Source of the DNA: JARRRD01 sp037381085
Lineage (GTDB): Bacteria > Nitrospirota > Thermodesulfovibrionia > Thermodesulfovibrionales > UBA6898
NCBI GenBank assembly: GCA_037381085.1
Contig: JARRRD010000092.1
Location: 1-14,298, forward strand
Direction: 5' to 3'
DNA: 14,298 bases
The notes below the pieces were generated by a model. It did not search any database, was not told where the DNA came from, and saw only the letters and a list, made by a program, of their open reading frames with translations. Below are positions 5,775-12,729 of this stretch, in pieces (within the stretch, counting starts at the first letter, position 1; the number at the start of each line of letters is the position of its first letter). The translations under genes were made by a program, and so were the position numbers.

Positions 5775-7427
5775 ATGAGAAGTGATGTAATAAAGAAGGG
5801 TATCGAGCGCCTTCCCCACAGGGCTCTGCTGTATGCAACGGGCATTCCGAGAACGGAGATCGGGAAGCCTTTTATCGGGGTTGCAACCAGCTTTACCGAT
5901 TTGATCCCCGGCCATATAGGCATGAGGGACCTTGAAAGATTTATAGAGAAAGGCGTTCACACGGCCGGCGGGTATCCGTTCTTCTTCGGTATACCCGGCA
6001 TATGCGACGGCATCGCGATGGGACACGGGGGAAGGCATTACTCCCTGGCATCCAGAGAGTTGATCGCCGATATGGTCGAAACGGTCGCGGAAGCCCATAA
6101 ACTTGACGGGCTTGTTCTTTTGACCAACTGTGACAAGATAACACCCGGCATGCTCATGGCTGCGGGACGCCTGAACATTCCGTCCATAGTCGTAACGGCC
6201 GGCCCGATGCTTTCGGGACGGCTGCACGGCCGCAGGCTCTCGCTGGTAAACGACACTTTTGAAGCCGTGGGGAAGTACAAGAAGGGCCTGATAAAGGAAG
6301 AGGAAGTCGAAATCCTCGAAACCTGCGCCTGCCCGGGGGCTGGATCGTGTCAGGGCATGTACACCGCGAACACGATGGCCTGCGTGACCGAGGCTCTCGG
6401 GATGAGCATCGAAGGCTGTGCTACGGCGCTTGCAGTCTCTTCCAAGAAGAGGAGAATAGCCTTCGAAAGCGGCAGCAGGATTGTCGGTCTGGTCAAGAGG
6501 AACGTTACGCCGAGGAAGATCATGAACAGGAAGGCCTTCGAAAACGCCATAATGGTCGATCTCGCTCTGGGCGGTTCAACCAATACCGTGCTGCATATCC
6601 CCGCCATCGCTCATGACGCGGGCGTCCGTCTGCCGCTTGAGGTCTTTGATACGCTTGCCCTGAGTACTCCCCATATTGCGGACATGCTCCCCGGAGGAAA
6701 GAACTATCTTGAAGACCTTGAGTATGCGGGCGGGATACCGGCGGTTCTCAAGAGGTTGAGGGAAAACCTCCGAGACAATATTACGGTGAGCGGAAAGACC
6801 GTACGCGCCATAGCGGACGCGGCGGAAATCATCGATGAAGATGTCGTCAGGCCCTTGAACAAGGCCCATCACAAGCAAGGCGGAATCGCCATACTCAGGG
6901 GCAACCTGGCGCCCGGCGGCGCGGTGGTGAAGCAATCCGCGGTGAGCAGGAACATGATGAAATTCCAGGGGACCGCCATTGTGTTCGATTCCGAAGAGGA
7001 AGCGATGAAAGCCGTACTCGCCGGGAAAGTGAAGCCCGGTCATGTGGCGGTGATTCGATATGAAGGGCCTAAGGGGGGGCCGGGCATGAGGGAGATGCTC
7101 TCCCCGACAGCCGCGATAGCGGGCATGGGATTGAGCGAATCAGTCGCTCTTATCACCGACGGCAGGTTTTCCGGCGGTACAAGGGGCCCCTGCATAGGCC
7201 ACATATCACCGGAGGCAATGGAAGGGGGGCCGCTTGCGGTGGTCAGGGACGGCGACAGGATAAGGATCGATATCCCGAAGAGGGTTGTCGACCTGCTGGT
7301 GTCGGAAGATGAGATAAAGAAGAGGCTAAGGTTATGGAAGAAACCGGCACCAAAGATCAGAAAAGGCTACCTTGCGAGGTACGCCAGGTTCGTCAGTTCC
7401 GCCGGTGAAGGAGCCGTAATGAAGTAA
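5775..7427 (+). CDS. ilvD: Dihydroxy-acid dehydratase
   Basis: Dehydrates 2,3-dihydroxy-3-methylbutanoate and the methylpentanoate analogue to the 2-oxo acids that give valine, leucine and isoleucine; a cytoplasmic iron-sulfur, Mg-dependent enzyme. The 550 residues match the short bacterial/archaeal form. Motifs: CDGIAMGHGG with Asp78, TNCDKITPGML with Cys119, Asp120 and Lys121 (cluster, metal and carbamylated-Lys positions in the family), CPGAGSCQGMYTANTM with Cys192, LGGSTNTVLHI, and ITDGRFSGGTRG with catalytic Ser466. Whether the cluster is 2Fe-2S or 4Fe-4S cannot be settled by eye. The ATG at 5775 was chosen because it gives the usual MRSDVIKKGIERLPHRALLYATG-like opening (here shown only in part) and has a GGGGG ribosome site 4 bases upstream. 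An in-frame GTG at 5712 would add 21 Phe-rich residues and is rejected. No ilvB, ilvC or leu genes are adjacent. Confidence 0.97.
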   Translation: MRSDVIKKGIERLPHRALLYATGIPRTEIGKPFIGVATSFTDLIPGHIGMRDLERFIEKGVHTAGGYPFFFGIPGICDGIAMGHGGRHYSLASRELIADMVETVAEAHKLDGLVLLTNCDKITPGMLMAAGRLNIPSIVVTAGPMLSGRLHGRRLSLVNDTFEAVGKYKKGLIKEEEVEILETCACPGAGSCQGMYTANTMACVTEALGMSIEGCATALAVSSKKRRIAFESGSRIVGLVKRNVTPRKIMNRKAFENAIMVDLALGGSTNTVLHIPAIAHDAGVRLPLEVFDTLALSTPHIADMLPGGKNYLEDLEYAGGIPAVLKRLRENLRDNITVSGKTVRAIADAAEIIDEDVVRPLNKAHHKQGGIAILRGNLAPGGAVVKQSAVSRNMMKFQGTAIVFDSEEEAMKAVLAGKVKPGHVAVIRYEGPKGGPGMREMLSPTAAIAGMGLSESVALITDGRFSGGTRGPCIGHISPEAMEGGPLAVVRDGDRIRIDIPKRVVDLLVSEDEIKKRLRLWKKPAPKIRKGYLARYARFVSSAGEGAVMK

Positions 7428-7456
7428 ACGCTGAGTTTGCAGGTGACAGCACGAAA

Positions 7457-7479
7457 GAGGGATTTTCTTGAGGGATTTT
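7457..7479 (+). repeat. Tandem 10-bp direct repeat downstream of ilvD
   Basis: GAGGGATTTT occurs at 7457-7466 and again at 7470-7479, exact, with a 13-base period. It lies about 30 bases after the ilvD stop and about 50 bases before the rpsO promoter candidate. The role is unknown. It could be an operator-like pair of sites or chance in an AG/T-rich stretch. Confidence 0.5.
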
Positions 7480-7494
7480 ACGTAAGGAGGCAGG

Positions 7495-7569
7495 GTGTTT
7501 CATCGCTGCCGGGATTCTTTGCGTAATCTTTACAGAATCGGACGGCATATGCTAATCTTACACTTATAG
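7495..7569 (+). CDS. Possible 24-residue small ORF upstream of rpsO
   Basis: A full AAGGAGG at 7484-7490 is followed after 4 bases by GTG and 23 further sense codons to a TAG at 7567. The predicted peptide is Arg/His-rich and ends in a hydrophobic MLILHL. It ends 26 bases before the rpsO ATG, so it could be a leader peptide coupled to rpsO. Against it: the spacing is short, the start is GTG, and the rpsO promoter candidate (7529-7558) lies inside it, so the two readings compete unless a transcript arrives from ilvD. I do not recognise the peptide. Confidence 0.22.
   Translation: MFHRCRDSLRNLYRIGRHMLILHL
7529..7558 (+). promoter_or_regulatory. Extended -10 promoter candidate for rpsO-pnp
   Basis: TTTACA at 7529-7534 is a 5 of 6 match to the -35 box. 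After 18 bases comes TAATCT at 7553-7558, preceded by TGC at 7550-7552, which forms an extended -10. A start near 7565 would give a leader of about 30 bases to rpsO. This fits a ribosomal-protein operon with its own promoter. Confidence 0.45.
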
Positions 7570-7595
7570 AAATAATAAGGAAAGGTGGTGATTTG

Positions 7596-7862
7596 ATGGG
7601 AATCGAAAAGAACAAGTCACAGATCATAAACGATTTCAAGCTCCATGAGAAAGACACCGGTTCGCCGGAGGTTCAGATTGCGATATTGAGCGAGAGAATC
7701 GGATACCTAACCGACCATTTCAGAGTTCATGCGAAAGACCACCATTCACGCAGGGGGTTGCTGAAGCTTGTCGGACAGAGAAGGAAGTTACTTGACTATC
7801 TCAGAAAAACAAATAAAGAGCGATACGATAATATTATTGGTCGGCTTGGAATCAGGAAATAG
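7596..7862 (+). CDS. rpsO: 30S ribosomal protein S15
   Basis: Binds 16S rRNA early in assembly of the small-subunit platform. The 88 residues match the family length closely. Diagnostic segments are DTGSPEVQIAILSERI, the HAKDHHSRRGLLKLVGQRRK core that contacts rRNA, and LDYLRKTNKERYDNIIGRLG. The ATG at 7596 is preceded by AAGGTGG at 7582-7588 with 7-base spacing. An adjacent TTG at 7593 would add one residue and is too close to the ribosome site. It is followed after 5 bases by pnp, the order conserved across most bacteria. In E. coli S15 represses its own mRNA through a leader pseudoknot; the short predicted leader here shows no such element that I can recognise. Confidence 0.98.
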   Translation: MGIEKNKSQIINDFKLHEKDTGSPEVQIAILSERIGYLTDHFRVHAKDHHSRRGLLKLVGQRRKLLDYLRKTNKERYDNIIGRLGIRK

Positions 7863-7867
7863 AACTA

Positions 7868-9970
7868 ATGATAAATAGTGTTGATGTTGCAATTGAGGTC
7901 CGCGGGAAGGAACTGAGATTAAGTACGGGCAAAATGGCGAGGCAGGCCGACGGGGCAGTGGTAGCGCAGTATGGAGACACGGTAATACTGGCAACGGCTG
8001 TGAGCAGCAAGACCCCGAAGGAGGGGATAGACTTCTTCCCCCTCACGATTGATTACCAGGAAAAGACGTATGCGGCAGGAAAGATACCCGGGGGGTTTTT
8101 CAAGAGGGAAGGAAGACCCACGGAGAAGGAAGTTTTGACGTCCCGTCTCATCGACCGTCCCATGAGGCCCCTTTTCCCGAAGGGGTTCAGCTATGAGACC
8201 CAGGGAATTGTCAACGTCCTGTCTTACGGAGATGAGAATATCGCCGACATACTGGGGATCACCTGCATTTCGGCGGCCCTGACAATTTCCGACATACCCT
8301 TTGGCGGTCCCGTCGGGGCAGTGAGGATAGGGAGAGTCGCTGGTTCTTTCGTGATCAACCCTGATCTCAGGGAGGCCGAGGAATGTGACATAAACCTGGT
8401 CGTTGCCGGAACGAAAGATGCTGTTGCAATGGTCGAAGGCAGCGCTCAGGAGATGAGCGAGGCCGACCTCCTTGAGGCGATTGATCTGGCCCACCGGGAG
8501 ATCATAAGGCTGTGCGAAGTCCAGGAAGAGTTCAGGACGAAGGCCGGCAGGGAAAAGAGGGCTTTCACTAAACCCGCCGTGGATGAACTTCTCAAAAACC
8601 GTGTTTCAGAAATGGCCCTGGAAAAGATCAGGCAGGCGATCGTCATACCGGACAAGATCCTGCGGCAGAACGCTCTCGACGAAATACGCAAAGGAGTGAT
8701 CGAGGAACTCAATACGGGTGAAAGTGACATGTCCCGGGAAATTGCCTCGGTTTTTGATGACATAGAAAAGAACCTTGTCCGGAACATGATACTGAACGAC
8801 AATGTCCGGGCCGATGGAAGAAACCCCGACCAGATAAGACCTATCAGCGCTGAAGCGGGAATTCTGCCGAGGACCCACGGCTCCGCACTTTTCGTAAGGG
8901 GAGAAACGCAGTGTCTCGCAGTCGTTACCCTTGGGACTTCCGAGGACGAACAGAGGATCGATTCCCTTGAGGGGGAGACATCCAAGACCTTTATGCTCCA
9001 TTACAATTTTCCTCCCTTCAGCGTAGGTGAGGTAAAACCGTTGAGGTCCCCCGGCAGACGTGAAATAGGCCACGGCATACTGGCGGAGAGGTCGCTGAAG
9101 GCAGTGATGCCGTCAAAGCTGGAATTCCCTTATACGGTGAGGATTGTTTCCGATATACTGGAGTCAAACGGCTCTTCATCGATGGCAACTGTCTGCGGCG
9201 GCACCCTGGCCCTTATGGATGCAGGGGTTCCGATCAAACTGCCGGTGGCGGGGATTGCAATGGGCCTCATCAAGGAAGGTGACAGGGTCGTAGTGCTCAC
9301 CGACATCCTTGGCCTCGAAGACCACCTGGGTGATATGGATTTCAAGGTCACCGGGACCGAAAACGGCATCTGTGCATTCCAGATGGATACCAAGATAGGC
9401 GGCATATCGAGGGAGATAATGGAAAAGGCCCTGGAACAGGCGAGACAGGGCAGGCTCTTCATCCTCGGGAAGATGGCCGAAACCATCGCGCAGCCGCGTG
9501 CCGATCTTTCGATGCACGCACCCAGAATATATACCATGCACATAAAGCAGGAAAAGATACGTGACGTGATAGGTACGGGAGGCAAGGTTATCCGGGGAAT
9601 TATCGAACAGACCGGTGTCAAAATCGACATAGACGACAGCGGCCTTATCAATATTGCCGCTTCGGACGGCGCGGCGGCACAAAAGGCGATCGATATCATC
9701 AACGGCATCACTGCCGAGGCCGAGCTGGGCAAAATATACGCCGGAAAGGTGAAGAGGATAATGGATTTCGGCGCCTTTGTAGAGATACTCCCGGGCACGG
9801 AAGGCCTTCTGCATATCTCCCAGCTTTCGGACAAAAGGGTGGCCAAGGTGACCGATGTTGTCAAGGAAGGCGACGAGGTTATGGTTAAGGTCATCGAGAT
9901 CGACAAGATGGGCAGGATCCGTCTGAGCAGAAAAGAAGCAATGGCGGAAGGCAGTTCTAAAGCTGTATAA
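7868..9970 (+). CDS. pnp: Polyribonucleotide nucleotidyltransferase (PNPase)
   Basis: Phosphorolytic 3'-5' exoribonuclease, trimeric, often part of an RNA degradosome. The 700 residues show the full domain set. RNase PH-like domain 1 is at about 1-140 (GGFFKREGRPTEKE, LIDRPMRPLFP). A helical linker is at about 145-300. RNase PH-like domain 2 is at about 310-540, with FMLHYNFPPFSVGE, GRREIGHG, ESNGSSSMA and the metal-binding EDHLGDMDFK (matching E. coli D486, D492 and K494). A KH domain at about 555-610 has GTGG as its GXXG loop, and an S1 domain at about 620-690 has GKVKRIMDFGAFVEILPG and GLLHISQLS. The catalytic acids are intact, so it should be active. Its likely ribosome site (AGGA) lies in the last codons of rpsO, suggesting coupled translation. 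The C-terminal tail after S1 is short, with no obvious partner-binding extension. Confidence 0.98.
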   Translation: MINSVDVAIEVRGKELRLSTGKMARQADGAVVAQYGDTVILATAVSSKTPKEGIDFFPLTIDYQEKTYAAGKIPGGFFKREGRPTEKEVLTSRLIDRPMRPLFPKGFSYETQGIVNVLSYGDENIADILGITCISAALTISDIPFGGPVGAVRIGRVAGSFVINPDLREAEECDINLVVAGTKDAVAMVEGSAQEMSEADLLEAIDLAHREIIRLCEVQEEFRTKAGREKRAFTKPAVDELLKNRVSEMALEKIRQAIVIPDKILRQNALDEIRKGVIEELNTGESDMSREIASVFDDIEKNLVRNMILNDNVRADGRNPDQIRPISAEAGILPRTHGSALFVRGETQCLAVVTLGTSEDEQRIDSLEGETSKTFMLHYNFPPFSVGEVKPLRSPGRREIGHGILAERSLKAVMPSKLEFPYTVRIVSDILESNGSSSMATVCGGTLALMDAGVPIKLPVAGIAMGLIKEGDRVVVLTDILGLEDHLGDMDFKVTGTENGICAFQMDTKIGGISREIMEKALEQARQGRLFILGKMAETIAQPRADLSMHAPRIYTMHIKQEKIRDVIGTGGKVIRGIIEQTGVKIDIDDSGLINIAASDGAAAQKAIDIINGITAEAELGKIYAGKVKRIMDFGAFVEILPGTEGLLHISQLSDKRVAKVTDVVKEGDEVMVKVIEIDKMGRIRLSRKEAMAEGSSKAV

Positions 9971-10004
9971 GCGGGGGTCCGGGGCCGCGATTAAGAGCCA
10001 TAAT

Positions 10005-11252
10005 ATGTTCAAGAAAGAATATCTCGAAAACGGAATACCGGTTGTGATGGAGCCTTTCAGAACGGTCCGCTCCGTCGCAGTCGGTGTGTGGGTCAAGGTA
10101 GGCTCCAGGTATGAACCCTCTGAGCAGAACGGCATCTCCCATTTCCTTGAACACATGTTCTTCAAGGGGACGAAGAAGAGAGATACGAGGGACATCGCAG
10201 TTGAAATAGATTCGATTGGAGGGGACCTTAACGCGTTCACATCAAGGGAACAAACGGCGTTTTATATAAAAGTGCTGGATGAGTTTCTCGATAAGGGGAT
10301 AGACCTCCTTTCGGATATCCTGGTGAACTCCGTTTTCCCCGAGGATGAACTGGAAAAGGAAAAGAAGATAATAAAGGAAGAGATAAAGATGGTGGAGGAT
10401 ACCCCGGACGATTATGTCCATGACCTTTTCAGCGTGACGATCTGGGGGAACGAGGGGCTGGGTCAGCCGATCCTGGGGCGCAGAGAGACCGTCGCTTCTT
10501 TTACGAGAGAAGACATACTTTCACATATCAGGAGATATTACGGCACAAAGGATATTGTTGTTTCCTGCGCGGGGAACTTTGTACCTGATGAACTCATGAA
10601 GATGCTCGGAAGACGCTTTGGCGGCCTTCGGCATGGTTCGGAGCCCAAGAAGGGAAATCCCCCCGAGTTCCGGCGGGACGTTCGCGTCTATACGAAGGAA
10701 ATGTCCGAGGCGCATATATGTGTGGGCGTGCCGGCTCTTTCGCAGACGAGCGATGAAAGATACGCGTTCTTCCTGCTAAATACGGTCCTCGGAGCCGGGG
10801 TGAGTTCACGCCTGTTTCAGGAGATACGGGAGAGAAGGGGACTGGCTTATTCGGTCTATTCCTTCACGTCCTCTTACGTGGACACCGGCCTGTGGGGGGT
10901 CTATGCCGGAGTGAGCAAACGCAGGATCAGAGAGGTTGCCGACGTCATAGTCAGAGAAATGCTGGATCTCAAAGACACCCTCACCGATACCGAACTTGAG
11001 CGTGCCAAGAAGCACCTCAAGGGGAACCTCATACTCGGTCTTGAGTCGACCAGCAGCAGGATGAACAACATAGCCAGGCAGGAAATATATTTCGGCAGGT
11101 ACATCTCGTCCGACGAAATCATAAAATCTGTCGAGAGGGTCGACCTTAAGCAGGTAAAGGACCTTGCGGACAGATTGATCAGAAAAGACCTTTTTTCGAT
11201 AACCGCCTACGGCCCCATCCAGAAGAACGTGCTTGATGCCGTTTTGCTCTGA
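10005..11252 (+). CDS. M16 family zinc peptidase (processing-peptidase-like)
   Basis: A 415-residue protein of the one-chain bacterial M16B group related to the mitochondrial processing peptidase beta subunit. The inverted zinc motif HFLEH is at residues 46-50 (His46, catalytic Glu49, His50), with the third ligand expected at Glu126 in IIKEEIKMVE. The substrate-binding RRGLAYSVYSF motif of the C-terminal half is at about 275-286. Both halves are present and the active site is complete, so it should be a peptidase rather than an inactive subunit. No signal peptide is seen, so it is likely cytoplasmic. The start codon has only a poor ribosome site (AAGAG-like), but the N terminus MFKKEYLENGIPVV is that of the family. 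It follows pnp by 34 bases, the same order as pnp and the M16 gene mlpA/ymxG in Firmicutes. The substrate is unknown. Confidence 0.95.
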   Translation: MFKKEYLENGIPVVMEPFRTVRSVAVGVWVKVGSRYEPSEQNGISHFLEHMFFKGTKKRDTRDIAVEIDSIGGDLNAFTSREQTAFYIKVLDEFLDKGIDLLSDILVNSVFPEDELEKEKKIIKEEIKMVEDTPDDYVHDLFSVTIWGNEGLGQPILGRRETVASFTREDILSHIRRYYGTKDIVVSCAGNFVPDELMKMLGRRFGGLRHGSEPKKGNPPEFRRDVRVYTKEMSEAHICVGVPALSQTSDERYAFFLLNTVLGAGVSSRLFQEIRERRGLAYSVYSFTSSYVDTGLWGVYAGVSKRRIREVADVIVREMLDLKDTLTDTELERAKKHLKGNLILGLESTSSRMNNIARQEIYFGRYISSDEIIKSVERVDLKQVKDLADRLIRKDLFSITAYGPIQKNVLDAVLL

Positions 11253-11284
11253 GGATGCCCTTCATCTCAACCTCATATCGGTTC

Positions 11285-12004
11285 TCAAGCGGACTGCAGT
11301 TCCAGGCTTTTCCTGAGAAGGCCTATGTCAAGGGTTGTCACGGCGGCTTTCGCGATTGACACTTCGTCCGGATTCCCGATATATGGAAAGACGCCTGCAA
11401 TACTGGCTGGCAGTATCCGGGGCAGCAGGGTGAGGTTTGTTTCCTCTGCGAGATCGTTTAACGGAGGGTGTCGGTAATTGATAACAACGCCCGCGACAAT
11501 CAGGCCTTCACTGATTGCAGTGTTCACAGTCAGGAGCGTGTGGTTGATGGTCCCGAGTCCAGGCCGCGCTGTGACGATGACCGGAAATCCGAAATCACGG
11601 GCGAGGTCGAGAGCATAATAATCTTTCTTGAGCGGGACCATGAGGCCGCCGACACCTTCAATAACAAGGGCCTCGTATTTGCGGGACATCCGTGCGAAAA
11701 CTTTCTTGATATTACCGAGATCGACAACCTTCTTTTCTATCTCGGCTGCCGCCATCGGAGCCAGAGGGCTTTCGAACAGGGAGGGCGAGATATCGGAAAT
11801 AGGATCGTCCGCGTGCGTGATCCGCTTGAGCAACATAGCGTCATTGGGGACGAGTGAATTTCCTCTGCGGGTACAGCCGCTCTCCACGGGCTTCATTACC
11901 CCCGTGTGAAACCCGAGCGATTTTAACACCTCAACTACCGCCCCGGCTATTATGGTCTTGCCGACGCCTGTATCGGTACCGGTTACAAAGAAGCCTCTTG
12001 GCAA
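11285..12004 (-). CDS. bioD: ATP-dependent dethiobiotin synthetase
   Basis: Makes dethiobiotin from 7,8-diaminopelargonate, CO2 and ATP, the penultimate step of biotin synthesis. The P-loop GTDTGVGKT is at residues 9-17, KPVESG follows at 38, a PNDAML segment lies in the substrate region, and EGVGGLMVPL carries the conserved Glu. The frame opens at a GTG at 12100, which would add 32 residues. I prefer the TTG whose first base is 12004. It gives the normal family opening a few residues before FFVTGTDT and 239 residues in all. It also has AAGGA about 10 bases upstream, and a predicted start site near 12095 would exclude the GTG at 12100. The gene runs tail-to-tail with the M16 gene, with 32 bases between and no convincing terminator. 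Other bio genes are not here. A GGTTACAA that resembles a BirA half-site lies in the P-loop codons and is probably chance. Confidence 0.93.
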   Translation of the reverse strand: MPRGFFVTGTDTGVGKTIIAGAVVEVLKSLGFHTGVMKPVESGCTRRGNSLVPNDAMLLKRITHADDPISDISPSLFESPLAPMAAAEIEKKVVDLGNIKKVFARMSRKYEALVIEGVGGLMVPLKKDYYALDLARDFGFPVIVTARPGLGTINHTLLTVNTAISEGLIVAGVVINYRHPPLNDLAEETNLTLLPRILPASIAGVFPYIGNPDEVSIAKAAVTTLDIGLLRKSLELQSA

Positions 12005-12101
12005 TTCCTGAAAATCCTTTCCGTTATTCAGTGTCAGTCGCGAGCGCCGGTTTTCAAATGGTGCTATATCCTTTGTTGGCGCCGACACTGTTACTGCCAC
12101 T

Positions 12102-12131
12102 ATTATGGAGCTCTTAATAATACAACTGCAA
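12102..12131 (-). promoter_or_regulatory. Promoter candidate for bioD
   Basis: Read on the minus strand, TTGCAG (12131-12126) is followed by 18 bases and CATAAT (12107-12102), a 5 of 6 match to the -10 consensus; the -35 is weak. The predicted start near 12095 leaves a leader of about 90 bases to the TTG at 12004. That leader contains the inverted pair CAGTGTC/GACACTG (12029-12035 and 12084-12090). Confidence 0.4.
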
Positions 12132-12208
12132 GGTGAAATCCCGATGTTTCTTGCCGCAGCGACGCCTGTTCGGGCGGCTGACCCCTAAAGATTTTTTTAA
12201 AACCCGTA

Positions 12209-12217
12209 TGTTAAAAT
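12209..12217 (+). promoter_or_regulatory. Extended -10 element directly upstream of the rseC-like gene
   Basis: TGTTAAAAT is a TGN plus a 5 of 6 match to TATAAT, just downstream of an A/T-rich run (12189-12200). No -35 box is seen at 16-18 bases, as is allowed for extended -10 promoters. Transcription would start at about 12223-12225, the same place as the ATG chosen for the gene. The mRNA would then be leaderless or nearly so. Confidence 0.4.
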
Positions 12218-12222
12218 GCTAC

Positions 12223-12648
12223 ATGGTGGAGGAAGTCGGCACGGTAAAGAGCATAGATGGCGTTATGGCGACTGTTGAAGTGGTGCGCAAGAGCATGTGT
12301 GAAGGCTGCACCGCCGGGTGCAGAGAGGAAGATCAGAGCATGGAAATCGATGCGCTGAACGAGGTCGGCGCCAAGGTAGGCCAGACCGTAAAGGTAAGTA
12401 TCAAAGCTATCACTTATCTCAAGGGAACGATGATTGTCTACGGGCTGCCTGCGCTGGCTCTGGTCATCGGGGCGGTGATAGGCAGAAACTTGATGAGCAA
12501 GATCTTCCCCCATTCCGACCGTGAGATGCTTTCGGGTGTCTTCGGCCTCGGGGCCTTCGCAGTAGCCTTTATCGCCGTAAAGATCTGGACCACTGCTGTG
12601 AGCAGGAAAACCGAGTCCAAGCCTGTCATCGAAGAAATATTGAGCTGA
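12223..12648 (+). CDS. rseC: RseC/MucC-family (SoxR-reducing system) membrane protein
   Basis: A 141-residue inner-membrane protein. The N-terminal cytoplasmic part (EEVGTVKSIDGVMATVEVV) ends in a three-cysteine motif, Cys26-x2-Cys29-x3-Cys33. A small beta-rich stretch follows (VGQTVKVSIKA), then two membrane segments at about 68-87 and 103-122 and a short charged tail. That layout matches RseC, linked in E. coli to sigma-E control and to SoxR reduction with the Rsx/Rnf complex. Neither rpoE-rseAB nor rnf genes are nearby, so the role here is open. The open frame reaches back to 12133, and an ATG at 12208 is also possible. The ATG at 12223 is preferred because it gives the family N terminus; neither ATG has a Shine-Dalgarno. 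An extended -10 box ends 5 bases before it. Confidence 0.85.
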   Translation: MVEEVGTVKSIDGVMATVEVVRKSMCEGCTAGCREEDQSMEIDALNEVGAKVGQTVKVSIKAITYLKGTMIVYGLPALALVIGAVIGRNLMSKIFPHSDREMLSGVFGLGAFAVAFIAVKIWTTAVSRKTESKPVIEEILS

Positions 12649-12670
12649 CTGTAACGCACGATCTGGAAAG

Positions 12671-12704
12671 CAGGGCGGTCCGGTGAAAGCTCCGTACTGC
12701 CCTG
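12671..12704 (+). terminator. Stem-loop between rseC and the EF-G-like gene
   Basis: CAGGGCGGT (12671-12679) pairs with ACTGCCCTG (12696-12704), including one G-U pair. After a C-T mismatch the stem continues with CGG/CCG, around an 8-base loop. Only TATAAATTT follows, not a U run, so it is a weak terminator at best. It may instead be a structured 5' leader element or an RNA-end stabiliser. Confidence 0.4.
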
Positions 12705-12729
12705 TATAAATTTCATAAAGGGGGAGCTG

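Noticed and set aside
9176..10240. 354-codon minus-strand frame across the pnp-M16 junction
   Set aside because: It overlaps two well-supported genes, has no family signature, and has no ribosome site that stands out.
11253..11284. Bidirectional terminator between the M16 gene and bioD
   Set aside because: Only a short GATG/CATC pairing is seen, without a T run on either strand.
11985..11994. GGTTACAA resembling a BirA operator half-site in bioD
   Set aside because: It falls in the codons of the conserved FVTGTDT P-loop region, and no second half-site at operator spacing was seen.
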